Origin: Rhodothermaceae bacterium bin80
GTDB taxonomy: Bacteria > Bacteroidota > Rhodothermia > Rhodothermales > Bin80
Reading direction: 5' to 3'
NCBI GenBank assembly: GCA_002238805.1
Contig: MPNB01000014.1
Location: 1 to 52,886, forward strand
DNA: 52,886 nucleotides
Shown here: positions 44,227 to 52,886 of the stretch, one piece after another
Position numbering within the stretch: the stretch's first letter is position 1
How the letters are laid out: every line of letters starts with the position of its first letter
Position numbers and translations under genes: made by a program
Notes under the pieces: generated by a model
Seen by the model: only the letters and a program-made list of their open reading frames with translations
Database searches by the model: none
Told to the model about the DNA's origin: nothing

Positions 44227-45371
44227 CCCCACGAGTCAGGGTGAAACCGGCACTCCTGCAATGGGCATGCAAACGTGCCCAAGTAGATCCTGAAAGACTG
44301 CGTAAACGGTTTTCGAAGTATGATGATTGGGAAAGCGGCACACTGAAGCCAACACTCCGCCAGGTGGAGGAGTTTGCGAGGTTCACGCATGTTCCTATTG
44401 GTACTCTTTTTATGTCAAAGCCAATGAAGGAGGAAATGCCCATTCAGGATCTGCGCACAGTCGGAGATCAGGAGATATTAAAGCCCAGTGCAAATCTGTT
44501 AGACACCATCTATCTGTGTCAGCAACGCCAGGATTGGTATCAGACCTTCGCACTGGCTGAGGGAGAAGAGCCACTTTCATTTGTAGGATCTGCTACAGTG
44601 GAAAGTGATGTTGAAGCTACGGCAAAGAAGATTCGAACCACGTTAGGTTTTGGTGTGGAAGAGCGTAAGGCATTACAAAACTGGACATGTGCATTGCGCT
44701 ACTTTGTTGACCAAGCCGATGATTTGGGTATACTTGTTATGATCAGCGGCGTTGTCGGGAATAATCCTCACCGAAAGCTTGATCCCCAGGAGTTTCGAGG
44801 TTTTGCTCTGGCAGATGATCTGGCCCCCTTGATATTCATTAATGGTGCGGACTTCAAGGCAGCACAAATATTCACGCTGGCACATGAGTTGGCGCACATC
44901 TGGTTAGGGAAATCCGGCCTGTCTAATGTGACTCCTGATTCATTCCCCTCACATAAAACTGAGCGTTGGTGCAATCAAGTGGCGGCTGAGCTTCTTGTTC
45001 CCGCGGCATCACTGCGTGAAAATTTCCGGGAGGACACTGACCTGTCTGATGAACTCCAGCGATTGGCACGTTACTATAAAGTCAGCACGCTTGTCGTGCT
45101 TCGCCGTCTCCTTGACATTGGGGTGCTACAACGCAACAAATTTATGGAGCAATATCGCCACGAGTTAGGTCAGCTCAAGCCAAAACGGGGGAGCGGAGGC
45201 GGCAATTTCCATGCAACACTCAAGACCCGCGTTGGTCGGCGATTCGGCGAAGCACTTGTGGACAGTACACTCGCTGGCCAGACATTGTTTACCGATGCAT
45301 TTCATTACCTAGGGATCAAAAAAACATCCACCCTGGATGCATTTGCAGAAAGTCTTAGAGCGGGGAATTAA
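44223..45371 (+). CDS. XRE-family HTH plus ImmA/IrrE metallopeptidase protein
   Basis: From the ATG at 44223 the product is 382 residues. Residues about 1-65 hold a HTH-like region (LLQWACKRAQVDPERLRKRF). A zinc peptidase domain of the ImmA/IrrE type follows with LAHELAHIWLG near 218-228 (HExxH). Such proteins cut repressors or act as regulators in phage and defence operons. The overlap with the methylase and four-base gap to the PIN gene place it inside the operon, likely as its regulator. Confidence 0.85.
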   Translation: MTPRVRVKPALLQWACKRAQVDPERLRKRFSKYDDWESGTLKPTLRQVEEFARFTHVPIGTLFMSKPMKEEMPIQDLRTVGDQEILKPSANLLDTIYLCQQRQDWYQTFALAEGEEPLSFVGSATVESDVEATAKKIRTTLGFGVEERKALQNWTCALRYFVDQADDLGILVMISGVVGNNPHRKLDPQEFRGFALADDLAPLIFINGADFKAAQIFTLAHELAHIWLGKSGLSNVTPDSFPSHKTERWCNQVAAELLVPAASLRENFREDTDLSDELQRLARYYKVSTLVVLRRLLDIGVLQRNKFMEQYRHELGQLKPKRGSGGGNFHATLKTRVGRRFGEALVDSTLAGQTLFTDAFHYLGIKKTSTLDAFAESLRAGN

Positions 45372-45374
45372 GTA

Positions 45375-45869
45375 ATGTATCTCTTGGATACGAATGTCTT
45401 CATTAGTGCCAAAAATTTCTACTACGGCTTCGATTTTCACCCTGGATTCTGGGATTGGCTAACTCATGCCAATAGAGAAGGGCGAGTCTTCAGTACAAAA
45501 AAGGTATATGACGAAATCTGTCAGCAGGAAGATCAGCTTAATAGATGGGCGAGTGCTCATAAAGATGGGATCTTCCTTGGACCTCCCAAAGATTTTGATG
45601 ACCAACTTGAATGTATCACAGACTACGTAATCGACGGAAATTTTAAGCCATCTGCCATTGAGGAATTCCTGAAGGCGGCTGACTACTACTTGATCGCACA
45701 CGCTTTAGCCAAGCACTTCAAAATCGTAACCCACGAAGTACCCAAGTCTCGAAAAGGGAAAATAAAAATCCCTCAGGTGTGCCAGGAATTTGCAGTGGAG
45801 TGCCTAACACCATTTGATATGCTGCGCCGAGAAAATGCCCGGTTTGTATGGAAGCCCGATAATGGATAA
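45375..45869 (+). CDS. DUF4411 PIN-like protein
   Basis: The 164-residue protein starts YLLDTNVFISAKNFY (Asp near residue 5), has DEICQQEDQL (acidic pair near 37) and ADYYLIAHAL (Asp near 102), and ends with KIVTHEV. This matches DUF4411, a PIN-related family often seen next to IrrE-like genes. It may be the toxin of a toxin-antitoxin-like pair with the XRE-IrrE protein. Its last eight bases overlap the helicase start. Confidence 0.85.
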   Translation: MYLLDTNVFISAKNFYYGFDFHPGFWDWLTHANREGRVFSTKKVYDEICQQEDQLNRWASAHKDGIFLGPPKDFDDQLECITDYVIDGNFKPSAIEEFLKAADYYLIAHALAKHFKIVTHEVPKSRKGKIKIPQVCQEFAVECLTPFDMLRRENARFVWKPDNG

Positions 45870-48800
45870 AGAAACCGCTTTTATCGATAATCGAAACGGG
45901 AATACGCTGGCCCGGGCACTGGCAAATACTCTGGAAAAGAGCGATCCCAGCCGGAAAGATCAGAGCTCGCTACCCAGTGAACTGCGTCTCGCGACGGCCT
46001 TCTTCAGTCCAGCAGGATTCAAACATATTGCTGATCACCTGAAAGGCATCCCGGATGTACGTCTCCTGCTTGGAGCCGATCCCAGTGGTCTTCCAATACC
46101 CGACCAAAAGCGATTAGATGAAAAACCTGATGATCGCGAACGGCGGCGTATCAAGACGGCGTGGAAAAATCAAGTAAAAATCCTCACATATGAACGCGAT
46201 CAACTACCATTCAACCGGACCAGTCGCACAGCTCTGGAAGCACTGACTACGGCCCTTCGCCATGGCAATATGCAGGTGCGACGCTATACAAAGGCCTTTT
46301 TGCATGCTAAGGCTTACATCCATAGCTCTCATGGAGATGGAGGAGTCATTGCCGGCTCGTCAAACCTTACTCATGCTGGACTCACACAAAACCTTGAATT
46401 GAATCTGGGTTGCTTCGATCCGCCCATCGTCCGTGAAGCAAGACAGTGGTTTGAGGATCTCTGGGAGGATGCAGAGCCATACGATCTGGCTGAGATTTAT
46501 GAAGTGATCTTTGAAACTCGCTCTCCGTGGAGCATCTTCCTTCGGGTACTTTGGCAACTTTACGGCAACGAGATTGAAGAGGAAATCCGGGAGGGTAATC
46601 TTCCACTAACAACCTTTCAGAAACATGGCGTTGCCCGTGCACTCCGGTTGATGCGAGAAAGAGGCGGCGTGATTGTAGCCGATGAAGTTGGGCTTGGGAA
46701 AACATTTATCGCGGGAGATATTTTGCAAATCTATAGCGATCGCCGCCAGCGTGCACTATTGATTTGTCCGGCCGCACTGCGTGACAGTACGTGGAAACAG
46801 TTTCTGAATGAGTACGGCGTTTCTCGAGCCATAGAGTGTGTATCCTTTGAAGAGTTAGCAAGTGACCGGCAGTTGCGTGACAAACAGCGTCCCAAGGCGA
46901 ACCAAAGACGCTTACAGCGTCCTCTGGACGAGTATCAACTCATCATAGTTGACGAAGCCCACAATTACCGCAATCCCAATACTCCCAGTCGGGCAGCGGC
47001 TCTGCGACGCCTCCTGTTTGGCAAAAAACGAGACTTGCTTCTGCTCACGGCAACTCCTGTTAACAACTCCTTGTGGGATTTGTATTACCTCATCCATTTC
47101 TTCGTGAGACAAGATGCCCATTTGGCTGACCGAGGCATCCTATCCATCCGGCAGCGTTTCACGGAGGCTATGCGGACGGATCCCGCAAACCTCAGTCCGG
47201 ATGTGCTCTATCCGATCATTGATGCAACCACGGTCAAGCGAACACGCCAGTTTGTAAAAAAACACTATTCCGGTGACACCATCAAGGGCCGGGACGGAAG
47301 GCCGCGAACCATAGTATTTCCGAAACCAGAGGCAATCACGGTCCGCTATGAACTAGAAGATCAGTTGCCCGGGTTTTTCGACCAACTGGAGGAGGCGCTG
47401 AATTCTGACGAGGGCAGAAATATCCTGTTTGCCCGGTACATGCCCGATGCGTATCGGAATGAAACCCTAGATACTCAAGAGGATGGTCGTGTACGCGCGA
47501 TGACGGGACTGCTGCGCTCAGGATTACTCAAACGATTCGAGTCTTCCTGCTTTGCGTTCAGGAAAACTGTGCAAAAAATGATCGCGGAACATGACAGGTT
47601 TCTTGAAGCGCTGGAAAAAGGCCATGTGGTCACCACGGTCTTCCTGCAGGAGATCTCAGGGGATGACGAAGTTCTTTTCGAGGAGTTGTTAAACCAGAAC
47701 TCCGAAGAGGTTAGTGATGCGCGAGACTACAATATTGAGCACCTAAAAAATGATGTAACAAACGACCGAACTCTGCTACAGAGACTGGCAGATTCTGCGG
47801 CCTCCATCACCATGGAAGGCGATGCTAAGCTCAGGGCTCTATCGGATGTACTCTGCGAGATCGCCGAGCAGGCGGAGAACGAGGCATCCAATGCCATTGA
47901 CGAATCCCAGAAACGGAAGGTGCTGGTTTTCTCATATTTTGCGGACACCGTTAAATGGATATGGAATTTTCTCACGCAGGAACTCGAAAAACGTCCTGAG
48001 CTTGCATCTTACCAAAACCGACTTGTCGCCGTGAGTGGCTCGCAGAAATTCGACGGAGTTTCCAAGGATGATGCTGTCCTAGGATTTGCTCCCGTCTCCA
48101 TGCAGGCGGGCCCCGGCGCAGATACAGATCGATATGATATCATGATTACTACGGATATCCTAGCAGAGGGCGTAAACCTGCAGCAGTGCCGCCACATCAT
48201 CAACTATGATGTACCGTGGAATCCAATGCGGCTGGTACAGCGACACGGCCGCATTGACCGAATCAACAGCCCCCACAGGCGGGTATTTCTGCGAACCATC
48301 TTCCCAACCGATCGCCTTGATGAACTACTGAATCTGGAAACGCGGATTCTGGGAAAACTGGCCATGGCAGCAGCCAGCGTGGGGGTTGTAGCACCCTTGG
48401 AGAAAGGTGCGCATGGTGATCAGGTTTTCACAGAAACACGTCAGGAAATCGAAAAGCTGCTAAAACAAGATCCTTCAATCTTTGAACACGGAGGAACCGT
48501 GGCTGCTACCCAGACAGGAGAAGAGTATCGGCAGACACTGCGCAAAGCCCACAAGGAGTTGGGCGAAAATATTGCAAAGCTGCCGTGGAAGGCCGGTTCG
48601 GGCATGAGAAAGGGCAAACAGCGCGGCATGTTTTTCTGTGCCGTCGTAGGACATGATTCAGATTATGAACGTACCTATCTGCGTTTCATTCCGGCAACTT
48701 CTGACTGGCAACCGGCCGGGGGCACAGATGTCATCATTCATGAAATGGGAACATGCCTGCGCATCATCGAATGTGAGGAAAATACACAAACCTGGTATCC

Positions 48801-49239
48801 AGATGGGTTTCACGAGCATGTATACGCCTTCTGGGATATAGCTCAAGCCAACATCCTGGATCACTGGATGCGTGAGACAGATCCGGCAAATCTGCAACCA
48901 AAAGTGGATCGTATCAATCATCAGGTAGCGGAATTTATTCGTGCCCATCTCCCAAGAGAAATAGCTTCAAATGATACAAGGCGTGCTCTCGATATTCTGG
49001 AATCCCCTTGGCCACGCCGGGAGCAGATCATGCTGCGTGATTGGTTTAATGCCGGAAAGGATCAGGATCGACCAAAAGAACAAGATCTGGCACACGATCT
49101 TGTGGAAAATGTCTTGGAAACGGGCTTGGAACCAAGCCAGCCTCCCCCACACCTGCCGCTCATAGAAAAAGACGATATCAAGCTTCTATGTTGGATGGCT
49201 ATTGAATGCGAAAACGATGATGGGCACTGGCGTGAGTAG
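45862..49239 (+). CDS. PLD-nuclease/SNF2-type helicase fusion
   Basis: The chosen ATG at 45862 gives 1125 residues; the longer frame to 45814 overlaps the upstream gene further. An N-terminal phospholipase D-like domain has the HxK motif FLHAKAYIHSS near 145-155 and GSSNLTHAGL. The helicase core has Walker A DEVGLGKT near 274, DEAH in LIIVDEAHNYRN near 362, and the C-lobe motif VQRHGRIDR near 792. It probably translocates on DNA and cuts it. No TRD-like domain is seen. It ends the cassette. Confidence 0.9.
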   Translation: MDKETAFIDNRNGNTLARALANTLEKSDPSRKDQSSLPSELRLATAFFSPAGFKHIADHLKGIPDVRLLLGADPSGLPIPDQKRLDEKPDDRERRRIKTAWKNQVKILTYERDQLPFNRTSRTALEALTTALRHGNMQVRRYTKAFLHAKAYIHSSHGDGGVIAGSSNLTHAGLTQNLELNLGCFDPPIVREARQWFEDLWEDAEPYDLAEIYEVIFETRSPWSIFLRVLWQLYGNEIEEEIREGNLPLTTFQKHGVARALRLMRERGGVIVADEVGLGKTFIAGDILQIYSDRRQRALLICPAALRDSTWKQFLNEYGVSRAIECVSFEELASDRQLRDKQRPKANQRRLQRPLDEYQLIIVDEAHNYRNPNTPSRAAALRRLLFGKKRDLLLLTATPVNNSLWDLYYLIHFFVRQDAHLADRGILSIRQRFTEAMRTDPANLSPDVLYPIIDATTVKRTRQFVKKHYSGDTIKGRDGRPRTIVFPKPEAITVRYELEDQLPGFFDQLEEALNSDEGRNILFARYMPDAYRNETLDTQEDGRVRAMTGLLRSGLLKRFESSCFAFRKTVQKMIAEHDRFLEALEKGHVVTTVFLQEISGDDEVLFEELLNQNSEEVSDARDYNIEHLKNDVTNDRTLLQRLADSAASITMEGDAKLRALSDVLCEIAEQAENEASNAIDESQKRKVLVFSYFADTVKWIWNFLTQELEKRPELASYQNRLVAVSGSQKFDGVSKDDAVLGFAPVSMQAGPGADTDRYDIMITTDILAEGVNLQQCRHIINYDVPWNPMRLVQRHGRIDRINSPHRRVFLRTIFPTDRLDELLNLETRILGKLAMAAASVGVVAPLEKGAHGDQVFTETRQEIEKLLKQDPSIFEHGGTVAATQTGEEYRQTLRKAHKELGENIAKLPWKAGSGMRKGKQRGMFFCAVVGHDSDYERTYLRFIPATSDWQPAGGTDVIIHEMGTCLRIIECEENTQTWYPDGFHEHVYAFWDIAQANILDHWMRETDPANLQPKVDRINHQVAEFIRAHLPREIASNDTRRALDILESPWPRREQIMLRDWFNAGKDQDRPKEQDLAHDLVENVLETGLEPSQPPPHLPLIEKDDIKLLCWMAIECENDDGHWRE

Positions 49240-49351
49240 CAATCATCTTAGATCAGAACACAGTTCTGTGTGAGAAGAGGGATTTCGCAACTATCAATTA
49301 TCAAAATCAAGAGGTTATATCTTTTATTAGACCTCTCTTTGCAGCATTTTC

Positions 49352-50743
49352 ATGACCACTAAGCACAATGCGCATAGCTGGCCATACCGGTTTTTCCGAC
49401 TGGAGGATCGGGAGGCCACCTTGCTCGGTGAAATCCGAGCCGGCTTTGCCACTTTCATGGTGATGGCCTACATCATCTTTGTCAACCCCAGTATACTAGG
49501 TGGAGCAGCTGACAGCGTTGGTACGGTGATGGCCCCGGCTGCGATACTAAGCTTAACATGCTTGACCGCAGGGATTCTGACCATCTTCATGGGCTTGTAT
49601 TCGAATTATCCATTTGCTCTGGCACCGGGCATGGGGCTCAATGCCGTCGTAGCGTTTCAGCTGGTTGGACAAATGGGATTAACATGGGGGCAGGCTATGA
49701 CGGTCGTACTCATAGAAGGACTCATCATTTTAGTGCTTGTACTGACACAATTCCGGGAAGCAATGATGGACGCCATTCCAATGTCTTTAAAAAAAGCCAT
49801 CGGTGCGGGCATTGGCTTGTTTTTGGCTCTTATTGGAGGGGTTAACAGCGGGATCATTGTCACTACGGCCGGGACGCCTCTTGCACTGGGAGATTTGAGT
49901 CAGATCAGCGTGATCACATTTCTCTTCGGACTCCTGCTGACAGTTTGGCTGATGGCCCGAGGTGTGAAGGGTGCACTCTTATGGGGCATTGGTTCTACTA
50001 CGCTTCTGGCTATTGTTCTCAACCTGATGGTCGCCGATGGTACAGCATTTGGTGGAGGTGCCCAAGTTCCTACAGAATTCATTGGGCTTCCCCAAGGCAT
50101 TATTGGGACGGATTCCATATTTGGTCGGATGGATTTTGGGTTATTTACACAATTAGGAATCCTGGCTACAATTCTGGCAGTATTTTCTCTCTTGCTGACC
50201 GATTTTTTTGACACAATGGGTACAGTTGTTGGTTTGGGTGAAAAGGGAGGGTTTTTGACAAGGGAGGGCAAATTACCGGGTATTAACAGAGTGCTATTGG
50301 TGGATTCGGTGGGTGCAGCATTCGGAGGATTTAGCAATGTGAGTAGTAACACGACTTATATTGAGAGTGCGGCTGGCATTGCGGAAGGGGGGCGCACTGG
50401 ATTGACAGCTGTGGTAGTCGGCATACTCTTTTTACTGTGCATGTTCTTCAGCCCGCTTGCCGGTATTATCCCTGCAGAGGCTACGGCTCCCGCACTCATT
50501 CTAGTAGGTTTTCTGATGATGGGCACACTTCGGGATATTCCCTGGAAGAACTATGGGGAGTCTATTCCAGCTTTTCTTACGTTGCTGCTGATGCCGCTGA
50601 CGTACAGCATCACCAATGGCATAGGAGCCGGCATTATCACTTACACGGTGCTCAAACTGCTGGCTGGCAAGCACCATGAAATTCACTGGCTCCTCATCAT
50701 GGCTGCCGTCGCTTTCGTGGTTTACTTTGTGCTTTCTGTCTAG
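49352..50743 (+). CDS. NCS2-family purine (guanine/hypoxanthine) permease, AzgA-like
   Basis: The 463-residue polytopic protein has about 12-14 hydrophobic segments. Typical AzgA-type motifs are GFATFMVMAYIIFVNP (about 32-47), FALAPGMGLNAVVAF (about 89-103), a TDFFDTMGTVVGLG segment near 287-300 and VSSNTTYIESAAGIAEGGRTG near 331-351. It imports purines. It is not part of the defence cassette (112-base gap) and may be chromosomal flank or cargo. Length is normal. Confidence 0.93.
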   Translation: MTTKHNAHSWPYRFFRLEDREATLLGEIRAGFATFMVMAYIIFVNPSILGGAADSVGTVMAPAAILSLTCLTAGILTIFMGLYSNYPFALAPGMGLNAVVAFQLVGQMGLTWGQAMTVVLIEGLIILVLVLTQFREAMMDAIPMSLKKAIGAGIGLFLALIGGVNSGIIVTTAGTPLALGDLSQISVITFLFGLLLTVWLMARGVKGALLWGIGSTTLLAIVLNLMVADGTAFGGGAQVPTEFIGLPQGIIGTDSIFGRMDFGLFTQLGILATILAVFSLLLTDFFDTMGTVVGLGEKGGFLTREGKLPGINRVLLVDSVGAAFGGFSNVSSNTTYIESAAGIAEGGRTGLTAVVVGILFLLCMFFSPLAGIIPAEATAPALILVGFLMMGTLRDIPWKNYGESIPAFLTLLLMPLTYSITNGIGAGIITYTVLKLLAGKHHEIHWLLIMAAVAFVVYFVLSV

Positions 50744-50985
50744 TTGTAGCAGCAAGAACTACGCAAAATAGCCGGTGCAGGGCAGCATTGTTTTTCCGAT
50801 CTGGTTGATAGCCTAGAATAAATATGGGCTCCCCTCTCATAAAAATGAAGAGCCAAAAAGGAAGACCGTAAACAGATATCAATTGTCGGCAAATTGGAAC
50901 CCAAGCCCTGAGAAAAAAACCAGAAGACATGATATAGTTCAGTGCAAGTCTTTATCTTGCTACCCGTACAGTCGAGATTCTGCCC

Positions 50986-52116
50986 ATGAACAAACTAGTC
51001 TCTGAAATCAAAAAATTGCAATCCCATGTAGAATCACTATCTGACCATAGGTTATTAGAGGAGGCTACAAAGCAGGCCCTTGTACTTCCATTCTTCAAAG
51101 CACTCGGGTATGAGGTGAATAACCCCAGGGAAGTCTATCCCCAATATTCTGCTGATATTCTAGGAAGAAAGGGGAAGAAAGTGGATTACGCCATAATCAA
51201 GAATCAAGCACCTATTATTCTGATTGAGTGCAAGCCTGTGGGCTCTGAATTGTCTTACATCAATGCACAGCAGTTATTCCAGTACTTCATATCTACGGAT
51301 GCGCGATTCGGTATTTTGACGAACGGTTTGCAATACCGTTTTTATTCTGATCTTGATGATCAGAACAGGATGGACCGCAATCCATTCATGGACATCGATC
51401 TTCTGAAGGATGCACCGGAAAGGATAGCTAAGAAACTTCAGAAATTCACTAAGTCAGCATTTGATGAGAGCTTAGCTATAGATTTTGCGGAGAAAAGAAA
51501 ATATATTACCTCAATTAGGGAAGTGCTCTCTGAGCAATTGGAGCAACCAAGCTACAAATTTATTTCGTTCATCCTTGATCAAGTATATAAGGGTACAAAG
51601 ACTCAAAAGGTCAAAGAGTCTTTTGTAGACATCGTACGCGAGGCCTATCGCGGGTTTATTAATGATTGCGGTCAAAAGCATTCAATGTCAACCTTGGATG
51701 ATGAGTCAGGGAAAACGGGGGGTGAGCCTTCGACAGAATGGGTCAGCCTGGCTGAATTTGAATTTGAAAGCGGCACCTCTCCCCCATCCGTAGCCCGTTT
51801 CTGGGATGAGACTGAGAGAGAACTGAAATTCTGGAGAGATTTACCAAGGATAACCGCAGAGCTGCTTTACAAAGAGAGGGTTTTAACCGCAACGTCTCTT
51901 CCTTACAACCACGGTAAAGGTTTCAGAATTCACACAAAACCTGAGCATGATAATGGCACCCGGTTCAAGTATAGTACAGAAACCCGCCCCCTGCCTGGCA
52001 CACCAATATATATACACGTCCATATGAATGGCGAATCTATCATACGTTCTTGCAAGAAACTATTGAAAGATTTCAGGAAGGATCCAAAAACCGATGTATA
52101 CCTGAAGGTCATGTGA
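50986..52116 (+). CDS. HsdR-N-type restriction endonuclease domain protein
   Basis: The 376-residue protein has an HSDR_N_2-like nuclease fold: the KVDYAIIKNQAPIILIECKP segment (about 65-84) fits the D...ExK site. Residues about 20-150 form this domain; the C-terminal part has no known domain. No HsdM or HsdS gene is present, so it is an orphan. Such stand-alone proteins occur in accessory regions. The start at 50986 is the first ATG. Confidence 0.8.
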   Translation: MNKLVSEIKKLQSHVESLSDHRLLEEATKQALVLPFFKALGYEVNNPREVYPQYSADILGRKGKKVDYAIIKNQAPIILIECKPVGSELSYINAQQLFQYFISTDARFGILTNGLQYRFYSDLDDQNRMDRNPFMDIDLLKDAPERIAKKLQKFTKSAFDESLAIDFAEKRKYITSIREVLSEQLEQPSYKFISFILDQVYKGTKTQKVKESFVDIVREAYRGFINDCGQKHSMSTLDDESGKTGGEPSTEWVSLAEFEFESGTSPPSVARFWDETERELKFWRDLPRITAELLYKERVLTATSLPYNHGKGFRIHTKPEHDNGTRFKYSTETRPLPGTPIYIHVHMNGESIIRSCKKLLKDFRKDPKTDVYLKVM

Positions 52117-52467
52117 TCCAACTTGCCGAGATCATCCTACACAACAGGATAGCAGCGCAACTAGGAATCCATGTTCACCTAGATGTCACAGTAATCTAGA
52201 TTTGACGGTATTTCCCTAAAATCTTCTTCTGGAAATTTCGGTATTGCTCTATTTTTATCCTTGGGGCTTCCGCTTTTTAAGTGGGTTTGGTGTCAGAATA
52301 CAGGATGAACAAGAATGTGCTGGAATAGATTCGGGATTGATTTCGTTGTTATCTTAGCTGCGTTTTTGTGACGAAAATCGATCAACAATCATTTACGACG
52401 ATGGCACTGCGAATACAAGACATTGATCATCTTTTAGGGATTGAATCTCCCTGTGCGTATTCCGACC
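52117..52467. other. 351-bp intergenic region before the IS21 end
   Basis: I see no gene or RNA here. The element boundary should be near its right edge. Confidence 0.4.
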
Positions 52468-52524
52468 ATGCGGGACACCCATTCCGGGTGATGCGGGACA
52501 CCATTCCGATCGATGCGGGACACC
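52468..52524. repeat. IS21-type terminal repeats
   Basis: The unit atgcgggacacc occurs three times, at 52468-52479, 52491-52502 and 52513-52524, with attccg between units. Multiple short terminal repeats like this mark IS21-family ends where the transposase IstA binds. The exact end of the element lies just left of these. Confidence 0.65.
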
Positions 52525-52545
52525 TATGTGTTATCAAACTGCCCT

Positions 52546-52886
52546 TCATGATTTAGTGGATTTGATGATCAATTCTTGTTCGCCTTGGACTTTGCGCATG
52601 GAGTCACCGGTCAGTTGAATTCTGTGGGCATTGTTGACCAGTCGGTCCAGGATTGCATCGGCTAATGTGGGATCTTCCATGGTCTGATGCCATTTGTCTA
52701 TGGGGTACTGACTGGTAACAATGGTCGAGCGCAGGGTATAGCGGTCATCCGCGAGTTCCATCAGATCACGTTGTTGTGCGCGGCTGATGCCGTGTAGTCC
52801 CCAATCGTCGAGGAGGAGTACATCGGTGCGGGCCAACTGTTTCAACAGACGAAGATGGGTGCGCTCTTCGCGCGCAAGCTGGAGGG
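52546..52886 (-). CDS. istB: IstB-type IS21 transposition helper ATPase, 5' end cut by window
   Basis: The frame enters from the right window edge and ends at 52546. It reads EERTHLRLLKQLARTDVLLL with DDWGL (the Walker B-type DD), TIVTSQYPIDKWHQ and ADAILDRLVNNAHRI, typical of the IstB C-terminal half. IstB is the AAA+ helper that activates the IstA transposase. IstA should lie to the right. The P-loop is outside the window. Confidence 0.9.
   Translation of the reverse strand, partial: LQLAREERTHLRLLKQLARTDVLLLDDWGLHGISRAQQRDLMELADDRYTLRSTIVTSQYPIDKWHQTMEDPTLADAILDRLVNNAHRIQLTGDSMRKVQGEQELIIKSTKS

Noticed and set aside
49240..49351. Possible purine riboswitch upstream of the NCS2 permease
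   Set aside because: The gap has a small hairpin (arms agaggt/acctct) but not the conserved loop and junction sequences of a purine riboswitch.

Overview
The window looks like a mosaic mobile region from a mid-GC Gram-negative bacterium. Several points hint at the Bacteroidota/Rhodothermota side. Most starts in the long type IV secretion operon lack a clear Shine-Dalgarno sequence, intergenic regions are AT-rich, and the ribonucleotide reductase is cobalamin-dependent. No 16S or ribosomal gene is present, so this placement is inference. The core (about 4.1-39.4 kb) is a conjugative element with both plasmid and ICE traits: a tyrosine recombinase, a relaxase with an accessory protein and a candidate oriT, a full VirB/VirD4 apparatus with a TraF peptidase, a ParA partition pair, DnaB, and a putative initiator carrying three perfect 36-bp repeats inside its own gene.

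Layout: 1-2257 is an IS4-type transposase with a DUF4338/DruA-like N-terminus (cut by the window). 2.3-3.7 kb holds gene relics (a DUF5677-like fragment abutting a DNA-methylase C-terminus) and two small DNA-binding proteins. 4.16-5.09 kb is the recombinase. 13.2-5.1 kb (minus strand) is an eight-gene operon: ExbB-like, two ExbD-like, a TonB-like anchored protein, a TPR lipoprotein, a small basic ORF, NrdJ and a Dam-type methylase. 13.5-16.0 kb is the mobilisation module. 16.3-27.6 kb encodes VirB2, B3, B4, B5, B6, B8, B9, B10, VirD4, a small anchored protein, TraF and VirB11. 31.9-27.8 kb (minus) is a ubiquitin-like operon: tandem ubiquitin-like protein, cysteine-free E2-like protein, JAB-E1 fusion, AAA ATPase and PIN nuclease. 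32.5-39.4 kb is maintenance and replication. 39.5-39.8 kb is a DUF6119 gene relic.

Right of the element (40.2-49.2 kb) is a four-gene overlapping cassette that looks like DNA defence: a large Eco57I-like adenine methylase, an XRE-ImmA/IrrE protein, a DUF4411 PIN-like protein and a PLD-SNF2 helicase. A purine permease, an orphan HsdR-N nuclease and the end of an IS21-type element with an IstB gene follow.

The two most interesting assemblies are the ubiquitin-like operon with ATPase and PIN partners carried as conjugative cargo, and the proton-motor-like ExbBDD/TPR operon apparently co-transcribed with a B12-dependent RNR and a Dam methylase. Neither combination is one I can match to a named system from memory. 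Both need a neighbourhood search to judge novelty.
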